NCBI GenBank assembly: GCA_029465975.1
Contig: CM055741.1
Location: 9,162,861-9,226,860 of the forward strand
Reading direction: 5' to 3'
DNA length: 64,000 bases
Source of the DNA: Dallia pectoralis
Taxonomy: Eukaryota > Chordata > Actinopteri > Esociformes > Umbridae
Made by a program: the position numbers and the translations under genes. Below are positions 53,901 through 60,516 of the stretch, one piece after another; the stretch's first letter is position 1, and each line of letters starts with the position of its first letter. The notes beneath the pieces were generated by a model. That model did not search any database. It saw only the letters and a list, made by a program, of their open reading frames with translations, and had not been told where the DNA came from.

Positions 53901-56900
53901 AATCCAGATACTTTACCACACTCCTCAATACTCCTACATGATGTACAGCAAGGCTAGAGGCTTTAATGATAATTCCAAAACAGACCAGTACTTATTTTGT
54001 TTATATATACATGTATTTACTTTTTATTCTTCAAACTGCAACCTAGTATTAGAAGATCAGGTCAAACGTTGGGTGTTTACGCTGGGTGTTTACGCTGGGC
54101 GTTTACGCTGGGTGTTTAGGCTGGGTGTTTACCTCGTACAGGTCGATCATCACGTTGCCTTCTGGCCCCATGCTACTGACCACGTTCTCCAGGGCCAGGG
54201 TATAAAACACTCCGCTCGTCTCCGACACATACAAGTTGTAGGTGTCATTCTGGTTCCACTCCTGGACCGCAGCCACCACCCGGTTCTCGTCGGTACTGAT
54301 CACATGCAGGTCCTGGGGGAGACAAACAGATTGTACTAGTCATGAAACAGAAACGCGGTGCCTTTCTTTGGCGTGACCATTCCATTTACTGTTTACTGGC
54401 AACTGTACTCGTATTTTTCTAGTTATTCACAGTGCAATTGCTGATTGTTTCAATTAGAAGAGGAAACATCATGCAACACTCCAACATAATTCCCTGGATG
54501 AGGCGACAGTATGTACCTGAAAATGCATAAACTCTGTGAAGATAACCAGGAGAGACAGGACCCTTTATGGCCTCGAATTGAGACATTAACGATTTAATTA
54601 ACTAAAAGGTTGATTTTAGTCTCTCGCTAAATGTAACTGTCTCTCTCGCAGGCTGAGAATAGCCCAAACCTGGCAACTAGCGTTCACCAATTTAGAATGA
54701 CGTTTTAATTAACCCAAAGAAAATAATACGAATGCTAATCTAATCGCACCTATCCCTTCATTAACCTTAAATACAATTGACACCGAGTTTGTTTTCATTT
54801 CCAATCAACGGCAGCTTATGGTAATACGCCGACGCCCGGATTACCGTGGCCTTTCGAGAGCCCCTGTCATCCCAATCAACCTGTATCACCCCCCCGCTGG
54901 GTTTAATCATATTAATAATCAGACCTCATTCTCGCCCACATAACTTCAGCCAGGAGGATATTACACGTATTAACTTGCAATGGGCGCCTGCTGGCCCATA
55001 CAACACCATACGGACACATCGTTCACACGCGCGCAAGTCCTGTACCTGCGACGGAACAAGTAGGGCCAAGGCCGCGAGAGAGCGAGGAGAGAGTGAGAGA
55101 CAGAAAAAAGAGAGAAACACACAAAGATAGAGAGGTGAGAGAGAGGGACAGAAGAGAGAGACAGACAGAGAGAGAGAGAGGGACAAAAAAGAGAGACACA
55201 CACAGAAAAAGTGGGACAAAAAAAGAGAGACACCCTCAGAGAGAGAGAGAGACACACAGAGAGAGAGAGAGAGAGAGACACACAGAAAAAAGAGAGAGAG
55301 AGAGAGACAGACAGAAAAAAAAGAGACACAGAGAAAGAGAGAGAGAGACAGAAAGAAAAAAGAGAGAGACACACACAGAGAGAGAGGGGGGACAGAACGA
55401 ATAAGTGATGGAGAGAGTGAGACAGAGAGAGAGCCTAGCTAGGAACAGATCCTGATCGAAAAATAAATACATGTAATTGTCATTAATAGGGCCTGAAGAC
55501 AACAAGAGAAGCCAGGAGCACCTAGCTGCATGGAATCACAATGCCAGAACCGGCACCAGTTGTTGTGACTTCGCTTCGCCCATGAATAACAATGAGACGC
55601 ACGCTAGAAAGACGTTCCAAGTGCCTGACAATGACTACAGGTTGAATACCCGCAGTTTGAAGTTTAGCATACAGATTCCGGTAGAGTGTTAAATGAATAC
55701 ACTGAAGGTCGGCTGAACGAATGAAATACTCTAGAAGCACTACAAATGCCGAAGCAAGCCTTTAGGATGCGGTCGTTAAAAAGAAGCGCTTTAATAACCA
55801 AGTCAATATAGATGTTTAATGTTTTATGACCTATTACGTGACCGCATTAAAAATATATGCATACGTGTGCCTGTTTGCCTGTGTGTGCGTGTATGTGTAG
55901 ATGTGTGTGTAGATATGTGTGTGTGTGTGTGTGGAGTACTGATACCTTAGGGAGGGTGTACTTGGGCAGCTTCATGGGTGTAAAGACATTCCGTTTAGCT
56001 GACACATAGTAGATGGGACGTCCACCAGTAGATACCTGCCGACCAGGAAACCATCAGAAAGAAAACATATAAGGCATACGACCCGTCAAGCCTGATCTCG
56101 AAGGATATTATACGCGCAAAGACGATGAATAATATCATATTTAGCACTAGAACGTTTACAATAGTCTTATGAAACGGTCTCCTACACACTACTGAGTTAT
56201 GAAATATATGAATACGGTTCGATTTTGTGGGCGTTTGCACATTTGCATAAACTGCCCTGATTTGCTAATATGATGTTCCCGAACCCGCCCCCAACCCAGA
56301 AGAAAGGTCATTGGTCCGTTTCAATTACAAGAGCTACATCGAGCCAGGAACAACTACAAGGTTGCTGGATCGAATCCCAGAATTGTTTTGCCCTTTAGCA
56401 GAGCAATTAACCGGAATTTAATAATTAAATCATTTTTTAATTACATTTTCATTTAATCAGATCGGCGTGTCATAATGTGGGCAAAGAGTTTTATCTGAAC
56501 AGGCAGACATTTCACATTATTCTCCATTCATACAGTAAAGCACCGTAAAACCCAATGGCCTATCAATGGCGCGTGCTCACATAGGATTGACGTGACCTTC
56601 AACGTGTTCGATATTCCTATCACACCTTTTCTGATGCACATTTCGTCTGGTTCAAGTCCGTACAAGCTCAAGTTTCAGACACGGGCCTTTACCTACCTGG
56701 ACAAACACGTACTCGTCTTGAACCACCAAGGAATTGGGGTCAATGTAGCCTGGAAACGGCTTGCCCTTATTGGCGTCGGTGCAGTTCTGCAGCTTGCAGG
56801 TGACGTACAACGCCTCTGTACACAAGGGGAGAGACGAAAATGAAACCATCGAACCGATGATCGTTTTTATCCAACGCGAGGGAGGGTCGAAGACGAGGCA

Positions 56901-59900
56901 GCCTTCACCGCGAGCTGGCGGGCCGCTAGCCAACCTTCCATCAACTGTCTCCCGTTAATTGCATCAATAAAGTGTCGAGCGAAAAAGCAGCGAATGCTGC
57001 GGGAGGACAAGAGAGGCCAATTGCTTTCTTTCCCCTCGGTTGCGACGCGAGGCAGGGGAGAAGGTTAAGGGAGAAAGAGGCTGGCCCCGCGTGATACGGG
57101 GTTCAGCTAACTATCCTGTCTAGTTCATAGCGGCCGGCCGCATGATCAATGGTGACGGACGAACCAGCGGCAAGGCCTGTCAATCACTCGTCTGTCTCTG
57201 TGGCTGCTGCCAACTGGATGACTCAACCACCCGGGTCAATGGGGTGTTGGAAGTTTTATCTGGTAATCCCGCTAAGGGTCGTGGGAAAAACCCACCCCCA
57301 AACGCCCTGATAGCCGCTTCACCGTGAAAATGTTCCCGGCTAATCGAAAGAATATCCGGCGATCCGACGGAAGGAGCGCGGTTCGGCCAACGCGGTTCCG
57401 ATCACTCATTGACGATCAGAATGTTGAGTATTGGGATCACTCTGTTCTAACGGCATTATGATATATTCTGTGATGGCCCAAGGGCTTCTGCCAGTGTGTG
57501 TGGGTGTGTGGGTGTCTCTGTCTGGGTTTTGTTTGCAGGGGGAACTTCCTGGTGGAGTGGAGCTGAGGCAATCAAGCGGATCAGGGGCAGCTGGCCACTG
57601 GCTCTGGATTGAATAAAACCCGCCCCTTCCTGATTGTTGCGGGCTGGACTGTTTGTTCTTTCGCTGGTCCCCAGCCCGGCATTCCTCATTGTTGTACTGT
57701 ATATGATTTGTGTAAATTAACCTGGCTTTTGGTGTGGCCAGCCACATCTTGTAGAACTATATGAAAAGTGATCTGTTATATTGGCCAAACTAGGTGACTG
57801 TTATTAATAAACATCGTTTCCTGGTATTCCTCTACGCGTGGTTTCCTCTTCTTGTTGTGGTCTTTGTGCTGGACCATGACAAATCCCACTGTCCCCCCAG
57901 TATTACCCTTCAGCTCTGCAGCCCGTAGGTTCGGCAAGCCCTCACAATTAATTTCCACTTTAGCTCAAGGCTCACAGTACATTAAGAGACATCCGGGCAA
58001 AAAATGAAGAACAGAACAGTGCAAAATCCAATTACTCACGTCCATCTGTGATGCTGGTTTCCAGGTGAATTAAGCCCGGCTCTTTGTCCAAGCCCGTTTT
58101 CGACCTGCAAGCGAGAAGACGAAAGTGTTTCAGGCTCGTCTTTGGTGGGTGAGGCGAGAAGGGGCGTCCCTGATTCTGCGGTCTACACCTATCATCTTAT
58201 CTCTGTGTTCGCCTGCCATACGCCTATAGACCCTGAGGGAAGACAACACCCGGAATGGCAACTGCTGGAATCATCAAGGTCCCCAACCAAAGTCCCGGAG
58301 GACCGACACATGGTTGCCCCCTGAGGTAAAGTCGAGAAAACGACAGTCCCTGACACGTCAGTGGAAAAACCGTCCCGGCGTCGTTATCGCAAGGGATAGT
58401 CTTTGATTGGCTTGCTTAGGAGAACCGCAGCCGCCGAACGGCACAGCTGAACTTGATCATTATCAGGCCTGCGATATTTATTAAAAAGACTGAAATCATA
58501 AAGAGTTCTTCGCAGAGTCAGGAAGGAGACTCGTTTGTTGGTTTCTGAGGGGCTGGTCCACACATGCACCAGCCCATGGTCTTACAGGCGACACAAATAT
58601 GCAATATTGGTGATTTTCCAGATAAAAGCATCAGCACTGGAGCTTGACGTGCCCACCACAAACGCGCTCCATCTGACTCGTGAACTATCTAAAGGAGAAA
58701 TGACAATGATGACAAAAACAAAACATCTGACAGAGTAGTCAGCGGGTAAGTGGGATTCCAGAGGATTTAGATGTGATCCATCATGTCTTTGACGTTACGG
58801 TAAAACACGTTTGATTTGAGCTTACCTTCTGCCTGTCCCTGACAGTGTGACCTTACCTGAAGTTGTCAGCCAGATCCACACATGAGAGCACTCTCATTTC
58901 TCCATACACTGTGCAGAGATTTTTTTGCTTCCTCCAACTCGGTTCGTTTACGGCCGTCCTTCTTTTGTTCCTCATCTGTTCTGCCTCCTAGCTGACCCGA
59001 CGTTTCCCAGATACAAACTGTCAAATCCAGTAACATTTTAGCACAGCTGGCTTAAGTCTTCAGTATAAAAAAGCTTTAGTGAACCATATCCGGGAATAAC
59101 TGTCAGAGTTAACCGGCTGCAGTTTGGCAGCGGTGACATCTAGAGAGTAAATGTCTGTGCTGCCTGAGTAGGTGAGACTCGTATTGGAAACAGTGTCAAC
59201 CCCGGTAATTAGGTTTTGGCAACACCCATCAAGTTGCTCTGATAACAACGCATCTAACCAAATAAGGAGAGTAGTACAAACATAGTATTTACACAGCGAG
59301 CACCATAACACAGTGGACAGTAACCATGTTTTGGTTATTTTGGTTCTTTATTCTGGCGCCTTGAGGTTGAAGTGCAGACTGTCTGGTTTAATGTCGGGGT
59401 ATTTTCATGCATATCGGATCGGAACCGTGTAGAGATGAGAGCACCTTTTGTACATAGTCCTCCCCGTTTTCGGGCACCGAAACATTGGACAGTTTAACAT
59501 AATGCAGGATAAAGTTCCATGGTTATTATCCTTCACACGGCATCCCCAGACGTTGGATCTTTTCCGGTACTGAAACTATCTTCAGTCTCTGCTTGTTTCG
59601 GAGAACTTCGTTCTCCTCTTTAGAATGTGAAATGCATGTTCAACTGGATTCAGATTTTACTGCACGAGCAACGACTTTTATTATTTAACAGGCTAGGACC
59701 TTGTAACAACAAGCATTGCTCGTGCAGCATTTGGTAGAACCAGTCTGGTAACAAAAGAAAACTATTTATTAAAAATCAAGCCAGTCACGCAGAAATATTA
59801 CTGGAGTTTGTATTCGCAGGCATGGGATCAGGTAGGAAGATGGAGAACAAAGGAAGAGAATCACAAACGAACCAGTAGGAGAAAAACAGCAGCGACGATA

Positions 59901-60516
59901 GAAAATGAGAATGCTCCCGTGGATGGATCTGACTGACAGGGTCCGCTGAGGTCTCGAGGTCAGAGACACGAGGGTCACGCGGTCAGAGACACAAGGTCAC
60001 GCGGTGGGTTCAAATAAAACTTCTTTCACATCATCAAGTCAAGGACCTGACAGATGTCATCAGACTCATTCTAAATTCCACTCAGCCGCCGACAGCTCTG
60101 CCTAATATTCCGCTTTTTCCGGCGTCGTTAGCCACGGTCGACCGAACCGAGACCACATTATTTCACCGCGTTAGAGGAGCCACACAGCAGCGGTGTGAGC
60201 TCAGTGACGAGCACTAATGGGTCGCTACGTTCATTAAGAGTCCGGACAGCCACTCCGCGTCGAAGCACTTTGGCGTCCGGCGTTCCGGAGGCACATCAAT
60301 AATGCCACACGGAGAACCGTATTCGCCCGGAATCACTCAGGGCACATCTGCTACCGGTGAGATTATGAATGAAAACAAAAACGGGGTTAGTGATGAGGGT
60401 CGAGGAGACGGGGTGGAGATTATTCTGTCGCCATGCTCACCAGTAAAATCGATTAGGCGCCACCCTCTCGTGGACCAGTTGCCACCTCCTCCCGAACTCA
60501 ACCGAGCTGTAGAGCT
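17251..60516 (-). CDS. sorcs3: SorCS-family VPS10 sorting receptor (SorCS3-like), 22 coding exons, 5' end outside window
   Basis: Type I membrane receptor of the sortilin/SorCS family, which binds ligands and cargo receptors and sorts them between Golgi, endosome and cell surface in neurons (family knowledge). The exons give 889 residues including neither signal peptide nor propeptide. Residues 1-350 are VPS10 propeller with Asp-box motifs (TSDAGNTW, SFDEGRQW). Residues 351-490 hold exactly ten cysteines, matching the 10CC module. Residues about 490-680 are the PKD region (VDFGDG), then a membrane-proximal part, a transmembrane helix at about 809-827 and a 62-residue tail with the YAQM (YxxM) endocytic motif. 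Every intron is GT-AG and every phase joins. The SorCS3 name rests on remembered family sequences: DYQTWHL, ALNQNLVQF and the LLD.EL.TR tail favour SorCS3, while KIPGLNVYAQMQNEKEQEM is closer to a SorCS1 tail form. SorCS2 fits poorly. The paralogue call is moderate; the family call is near certain. Confidence 0.93.
17429..19655 (-). other. Last intron, 3' portion, no gene recognised
   Basis: Non-repetitive intron sequence. One notable item is a perfect 15-bp inverted repeat at 19228-19260. Confidence 0.6.
19228..19260. repeat. Perfect 15-bp inverted repeat with 3-nt loop
   Basis: atctatggtcttcat followed by aaa and its exact reverse complement. It could form a short hairpin in DNA or RNA. 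The stem is too short for a typical pre-miRNA. Confidence 0.9.
19656..20013. repeat. 12-bp minisatellite (ggccagaccagg), about 30 copies
   Basis: The near-perfect 12-bp unit gives unbroken frames on both strands (GPDQ repeats on +, WSGP/PGLA repeats on -). It abuts the probable piggyBac transposase remnant. Confidence 0.97.
20021..20172 (-). pseudogene. Probable piggyBac-like (PGBD4-type) transposase remnant
   Basis: The minus-strand frame reads TTTLVSYLPIRNKIVVRLS, then TVLDYNHNKGVLDKVIG. This resembles the piggyBac transposase stretch in which LVSY.PK...VV.LS is followed by DYN.NKGGVDNLDKVIG (family recalled from memory). Only about 50 residues survive. The hAT insertion at 20177 lies at the N-terminal side and the 12-bp array at the C-terminal side. 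Confidence 0.55.
20190..20320. repeat. Subterminal GAGACCGA-rich tandem repeats of hAT element
   Basis: About four copies of a roughly 23-bp unit built from gagaccgaagggggccgaga. Matching GGTCTC-rich inverted motifs lie at the other end (21815-21955). Such subterminal repeats are typical transposase-binding regions in hAT elements. Confidence 0.85.
21285..21620 (+). CDS. Unidentified 111-codon frame with zinc-finger-like cysteine pairs, inside hAT element
   Basis: The frame contains CDRCLG, then YCSVCDF, GKMHVFRKSHGR and FICAQC. The spacing C-x2-C-x12-H-x5-H followed by another C-x2-C looks like a zinc-binding module, which argues weakly against a chance frame. The family is not recognised. 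It could be a remnant of the element's own protein, a captured host exon, or chance. No evidence of expression. Confidence 0.25.
   Translation: MSVYRPFNHCHIGSVKCDRCLGTAIRVPTPSSVGFWRQEGIKKHVNSSFIYCSVCDFAILKTGQGKMHVFRKSHGRTSAEHKLFICAQCTEYRQNEYNGRLCRHDRAYVLD
22164..22788. repeat. 36-bp minisatellite with 29-bp variants
   Basis: The unit begins gtatgaacagagagggttct and ends in a gggtaaag-type spacer of variable length. On the minus strand 36-bp units read as a 12-residue repeat (YPEPSLFIRFTL), giving a meaningless 220-codon frame. Confidence 0.95.
23174..26613. repeat. 3.4-kb TATC/GATA compound microsatellite
   Basis: Runs of tatc interspersed with tgtatcc, atatatc, tgtgtatcc and accagtatcc. 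All three plus frames stay open for long stretches because no stop can be made from TCTATCTA-type sequence. A higher-order block containing ctaccagtatccatctatctgtctg recurs near 24942, 25256, 25627, 26169 and 26556. Confidence 0.97.
26614..27189 (-). other. Intron sequence between transmembrane exon and GATA array
   Basis: About 575 bp of unique-looking sequence with no recognised element. Confidence 0.6.
27190..27295 (-). CDS. sorcs3: SorCS exon 21 of window: transmembrane exon
   Basis: Encodes APLVDTSENHSG, then the helix SAMLMLLSIVVLGLAIFVV and the stop-transfer YKFKR. The hydrophobic run of about 19 residues followed by KFKR fixes type I topology. The acceptor is ctacag and the donor AG|GTACAG. 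The following intron is 9.76 kb and contains most of the mobile elements. Confidence 0.95.
27940..28039 (-). CDS. sorcs3: SorCS exon 20 of window: membrane-proximal segment
   Basis: Encodes LSEILLSALNQNLVQFTLRP and GVQVTVYTAHLSA, plus one base of an alanine codon. ALNQNLVQF.L.PGVQV is closest to remembered SorCS3. The acceptor is ccctag and the donor G|GTATGT. Confidence 0.94.
28040..29659 (-). other. Intron between window exons 19 and 20
   Basis: Mostly unique. Contains a GT-rich microsatellite near 29105-29142 and a short (CG)n run near 28669-28677. No other gene recognised. Confidence 0.6.
29660..29794 (-). CDS. sorcs3: SorCS exon 19 of window: membrane-proximal segment
   Basis: Forty-five codons: ASGVRPEQILVTVLPGLPTA, AEFFLLPDKETTEG and KPEKISAHLDE. 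The ILV.VLPGLPT.AE.F.LP block is conserved, while the following residues vary between paralogues. The acceptor is gtctag and the donor GAG|GTGAGG. Confidence 0.93.
30370..30482 (-). CDS. sorcs3: SorCS exon 18 of window: membrane-proximal segment
   Basis: Encodes (E)YFRSHLLAFSSNLDDHNPD, VAEWRLDISRVIK and ISMVQ. It aligns with the S.NLD.HNPD..EWR.DI..VIK block of SorCS1/3. The acceptor is tgtag and the donor CAG|GTGAGC. Confidence 0.95.
30762..30885 (-). CDS. sorcs3: SorCS exon 17 of window: PKD-adjacent segment
   Basis: Encodes PIITLDGSVSCTFSREGVNT, VTVQVSAGNAILQD and RKTVAVH. The acceptor is ctccgcag and the donor G|GTGAGC. The acceptor is preceded within about 35 nt by a 460-bp tandem array that is pyrimidine-rich on the transcript. 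Confidence 0.95.
30920..31380. repeat. 16-bp minisatellite, pyrimidine-rich on the transcript, just upstream of exon 17
   Basis: Unit ggaatatagagggagg and close variants, roughly 28 copies. On the SorCS transcript strand it reads CCTCCCTCTATATTCC. It starts about 35 nt upstream of the exon-17 acceptor (30886), so it extends the natural polypyrimidine tract. Confidence 0.95.
31471..32070. repeat. 19-bp minisatellite, about 31 copies
   Basis: Unit cagacactactcctacaca. Lies in the same intron as the 16-bp array, about 90 bp further upstream in transcript terms. Open frames across it are artefacts. Confidence 0.95.
32071..34710 (-). other. Intron between window exons 16 and 17, non-array part
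   Basis: No gene recognised. At about 34267-34345 is a stretch (ttatttaaccaggcgggcc ... gacctggccaagatagggc) that I recognise as a dispersed sequence common in teleost genomes, here as a fragment. Imperfect duplicated segments lie at 33595-33630 and 33735-33920. Confidence 0.45.
34711..34844 (-). CDS. sorcs3: SorCS exon 16 of window: PKD-adjacent segment
   Basis: Completes the cysteine, then reads QLEYIHLSAPFVAVKSKEVN, LTAVLWPSQVGTVTYIWWFG and NNTE. The acceptor is gagtag and the donor GAG|GTGAGA. AVLWPSQ.GT.TY.WW.GN is typical of SorCS1/3. Confidence 0.95.
35036..35058. repeat. (AT)n microsatellite
   Basis: AT dinucleotide run in the intron between window exons 15 and 16. Confidence 0.9.
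35732..35918 (-). CDS. sorcs3: SorCS exon 15 of window: PKD domain
   Basis: Encodes the PKD core: VDFGDGHALTYSNIS, EDGIRHVYKAVGIYRVT and ENSLGSESATLYLHVT. VDFGDG corresponds to the WDFGDGS motif of PKD domains. The exon starts GDGARTSIM after acceptor gtttag and ends one base into a cysteine codon at donor T|GTGAGT. Confidence 0.96.
36074..36245 (-). CDS. sorcs3: SorCS exon 14 of window: end of 10CC, start of PKD region
   Basis: Encodes YRKVVSNNCTAGVIAEYTAR, the segment with CPTQAPKGLHLV, and ends TFLVFLEE. It holds cysteines nine and ten of the 10CC module, then the first strand of the PKD fold. The acceptor is tttcag and the donor GAG|GTGCTC, a weak donor at +3 to +6 but phase-consistent. 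Confidence 0.95.
36488..36601 (-). CDS. sorcs3: SorCS exon 13 of window: 10CC module
   Basis: Its first base completes the cysteine begun in the previous exon. It then reads DYGYERRSDGKCTPAFWF, LPSSMSRSCTTG and TTFLNST. DYGYER, AFWF.PSS and LNSTG are SorCS landmarks. Two further 10CC cysteines lie here. The acceptor is caacag and the donor GG|GTAAGC. Confidence 0.95.
37678..37811 (-). CDS. sorcs3: SorCS exon 12 of window: 10CC module
   Basis: Encodes GEPCIMGVRRIYRKLKPIAR, CVMGKTYSVTMTAAPCDC and TEDDFE, then TG of a split cysteine. It supplies four complete 10CC cysteines and most of a fifth. The acceptor is ctaaag and the donor TG|GTAAGC. The intron before it (37812-42468) is filled with three tandem arrays and a hAT element. 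Confidence 0.94.
38288..38634. repeat. 23-bp minisatellite, about 15 copies
   Basis: Unit tagcagatataactggtcaa plus ata, with a variant reading gattaaac. Lies in the long intron between window exons 11 and 12. Confidence 0.95.
39261..40550. repeat. 18-bp minisatellite, about 72 copies, splice-acceptor-like on transcript strand
   Basis: The plus unit gtaagcataactgaaata alternates with gtaagcgtcactgaaata. On the SorCS transcript strand each reads TATTTCAGTTATGCTTAC or TATTTCAGTGACGCTTAC. Each unit therefore offers a YTNAY-like CTTAC and a TTTCAG. Unit length divisible by three keeps minus frames open (up to 455 codons); these are not genes. It abuts the 46-bp array at 40550/40551. Confidence 0.96.
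40720..41948. mobile_element. hAT element inserted in the 46-bp array, exact 8-bp target duplication
   Basis: GTGGTTAT is duplicated at 40720-40727 and 41941-41948, and the array resumes in register after one copy is removed. The element is 40728-41940. Its ends taggggtgggaatc and (reverse complement) tagggttgtgcc form short imperfect inverted repeats, and subterminal regions are rich in ATCGATT motifs. It carries an N-terminal transposase fragment on the minus strand. At 1.2 kb it is an internally deleted, non-autonomous copy. Confidence 0.88.
41531..41749 (-). pseudogene. hAT transposase N-terminal fragment with BED-type zinc finger (ZBED-like)
   Basis: The frame reads CKLCKTKTKYFGSTTNAQAH and INRHYPEL, a BED finger pattern (C-x2-C ... 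H-x3-H). It is followed by LPANSERAKKITRSIACFIS, typical of the segment just after the BED finger in ZBED/hAT transposases. It then stops, and the catalytic and dimerisation domains are absent. It lies inside the hAT element, consistent with a deletion derivative. Confidence 0.75.
42469..42586 (-). CDS. sorcs3: SorCS exon 11 of window: end of propeller, start of 10CC
   Basis: Encodes IFGHVSHRSEWQLVKIDF, RSIFNRRCTEGD and YQTWHLHNQ. It carries the first 10CC cysteine. The acceptor is tttgcag and the donor CAG|GTAATA. The last 26 coding bases plus the first 20 intronic bases form one unit of the adjacent 46-bp tandem array, so the genuine donor is the terminal copy of a splice-site repeat. The coding end still matches the family, so this copy has stayed under selection (inference). 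Confidence 0.95.
42587..44082 (-). other. Intron between window exons 10 and 11
   Basis: No gene recognised. The overlapping plus-strand frames at 43018-43556 run through a pyrimidine-rich stretch and look like chance. Confidence 0.6.
44083..44190 (-). CDS. sorcs3: SorCS exon 10 of window: VPS10 Asp-box segment
   Basis: Completes the tryptophan, then reads MSFDEGRQWNKYSFTTSPLF and VDGLLGEPGEETLIM. SFDEGRQW is another Asp-box, and DG.LGEPG.ETLIMT is invariant in SorCS. The acceptor is ggcag and the donor AC|GTGAGT. Confidence 0.95.
44729..44820 (-). CDS. sorcs3: SorCS exon 9 of window: VPS10 segment
   Basis: Encodes IFEEEYSVLYLDQGGALVAI and RHTPLPIRHL, then TG of a split tryptophan. It matches SorCS1/3 closely. 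The acceptor is tttcag and the donor TG|GTAAAT. The intron upstream of this exon contains the 3.3-kb G-rich (on the transcript) minisatellite. Confidence 0.95.
44938..44973. repeat. (CA)n microsatellite
   Basis: Uninterrupted CA dinucleotides, about 36 bp, in the intron upstream of exon 9. Confidence 0.92.
45048..48355. repeat. 3.3-kb, about 38-bp minisatellite, G-rich on the transcript
   Basis: The plus unit begins cacctcccccagctccacct and ends ccccatccattactataa, with length variation in the C tracts and occasional scrambled or truncated copies (for example 46795-46860). On the SorCS transcript each unit has GGGGAGGTGGAGCTGGGGGA, with four or more G runs. About 87 copies. Many short minus-strand frames come from it and are not genes. 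Confidence 0.97.
48741..48817 (-). CDS. sorcs3: SorCS exon 8 of window: VPS10 Asp-box segment
   Basis: Encodes GSIGAELTTSNVSMF and ITSDAGNTWRQ. TSDAGNTW is a canonical Asp-box (S/T-x-D-x-G-x-x-W) of the propeller. The acceptor ccccag follows a pyrimidine-rich stretch on the minus strand (G-rich on + from 48820 to 48945). The donor is CAG|GTGAGT. Confidence 0.94.
48818..50269 (-). other. Intron between window exons 7 and 8
   Basis: A G-rich stretch on + (48820-48945) gives a long pyrimidine tract before exon 8. (CT)n occurs near 49278-49302. No gene recognised. Confidence 0.6.
50270..50372 (-). CDS. sorcs3: SorCS exon 7 of window: VPS10 propeller segment
   Basis: Encodes PYCSLHLHLHVSANPYTSGN, IESKDSAPGIIVAS and one base of the next glycine codon. 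The PYCSLHLHL.VS.NPYTSG block is SorCS-specific. The acceptor is ttccaag and the donor G|GTAGGT. The cysteine here and the one ending the previous exon are family-conserved. Confidence 0.94.
50373..51504 (-). other. Intron between window exons 6 and 7
   Basis: Contains a CA/CCCACACA compound repeat at about 50538-50612 with a longer unit repeated about three times, a GT/GC-rich stretch at 50756-50805 and a C-run at 51038-51055. No gene recognised. Confidence 0.6.
51505..51651 (-). CDS. sorcs3: SorCS exon 6 of window: VPS10 propeller segment
   Basis: Forty-nine codons: VAGIKGMFLANKKTDD, YITYNRGRDWRLLQAPTADL, and RGTSVHCEL at the end. NRGRDW is an Asp-box motif. The donor is CTA|GTAAGT, chosen over an earlier T|GTGAGC because only the former leaves phase 0, which the next exon needs to read PYCSLHLHL. 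The acceptor is ctccag. Confidence 0.94.
51652..54067 (-). other. Intron between window exons 5 and 6
   Basis: No gene recognised. Imperfect CCACACCCCTTAA-type repeats at 53795-53885. Confidence 0.55.
54068..54132. repeat. 13-bp tandem repeat exactly abutting the exon-5 donor, five copies
   Basis: Plus unit gctgggtgtttac, exactly 65 bp. On the transcript each unit starts GTAAACACCC (one copy CTAAAC, one GTAAACGCCC). The first unit's GTAAAC is the functional 5' splice site of exon 5. Confidence 0.95.
54133..54312 (-). CDS. sorcs3: SorCS exon 5 of window: VPS10 propeller segment
   Basis: Sixty codons, phase 0 to 0. It contains DLHVISTDENRVVAAVQEW, NQNDTYNLYVSE, FYTLALENV and GPEGNVMIDLYE, all nearly identical to vertebrate SorCS1/3. 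The acceptor is cccccag and the donor GAG|GTAAAC. The donor's first intronic base is also the edge of a five-copy 13-bp tandem array (54068-54132). Confidence 0.96.
55075..55435. repeat. Purine-rich (GA)n / GAGACAGA low-complexity tract
   Basis: Degenerate agagaga, gacagaaaaaa and gacacacaga blocks for about 360 bp in the intron between exons 4 and 5. Open frames on both strands are low-complexity artefacts. Confidence 0.95.
55861..55934. repeat. GT-rich microsatellite next to exon-4 donor
   Basis: Degenerate TGTGTG repeats ending about 12 bp from the exon-4 donor (55945). Confidence 0.88.
55946..56035 (-). CDS. sorcs3: SorCS exon 4 of window: VPS10 propeller segment
   Basis: Thirty codons, phase 0 to 0: VSTGGRPIYYVSAKRN followed by VFTPMKLPKYTLPK. 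The SGGRP.YYVSY.RN and MKLPKY.LPK blocks are SorCS-specific. The acceptor is ggcag and the donor AAG|GTATCA. A GT-rich microsatellite lies immediately on the intron side after the donor. Confidence 0.94.
56697..56815 (-). CDS. sorcs3: SorCS exon 3 of window: VPS10 propeller segment
   Basis: Encodes ALYVTCKLQNCT, GKPFPGYIDPNSLVVQ and DEYVFVQ. PFPGYIDP.SL.VQD.YVF is a strong SorCS1/3 signature. The acceptor tacag leaves two bases that complete the split glutamine codon from the previous exon. A second AG two bases further in would break the frame. The donor is CAG|GTAGGT. Confidence 0.94.
56816..58039 (-). other. Intron between window exons 2 and 3
   Basis: No gene or element recognised. Confidence 0.55.
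58040..58104 (-). CDS. sorcs3: SorCS exon 2 of window: VPS10 propeller segment
   Basis: The first base completes the tryptophan codon. The exon then reads SKTGLDKEPGLIHLET and SITDG, a block characteristic of SorCS propellers. The acceptor is ttgcag and the donor GTGAGT. The length of 65 nt and phases 2 to 1 fit the exons on both sides. Confidence 0.92.
58105..60442 (-). other. Intron between window exons 1 and 2
   Basis: No gene or element recognised. A skipped exon is not required because the flanking phases join as tryptophan. Confidence 0.55.
60443..60516 (-). CDS. sorcs3: SorCS exon 1 of window: VPS10 propeller segment
   Basis: Encodes LYSSVEFGRRWQLVHERVAP and then NRFY, ending in TG of a tryptophan codon. 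It has an AG acceptor (ctcacag) and a GTGAGC donor. SVEFGRRW is an Asp-box-like propeller motif and the segment aligns throughout with SorCS proteins. It starts in phase 0 and ends in phase 2. The upstream exon that should end in a HDQK-like sequence was not found before the window end. Confidence 0.92.

Noticed and set aside
54926..55404. Ser/Leu-rich and Arg/Glu-rich frames over 100 codons
   Set aside because: Low-complexity GA tract read in different frames.
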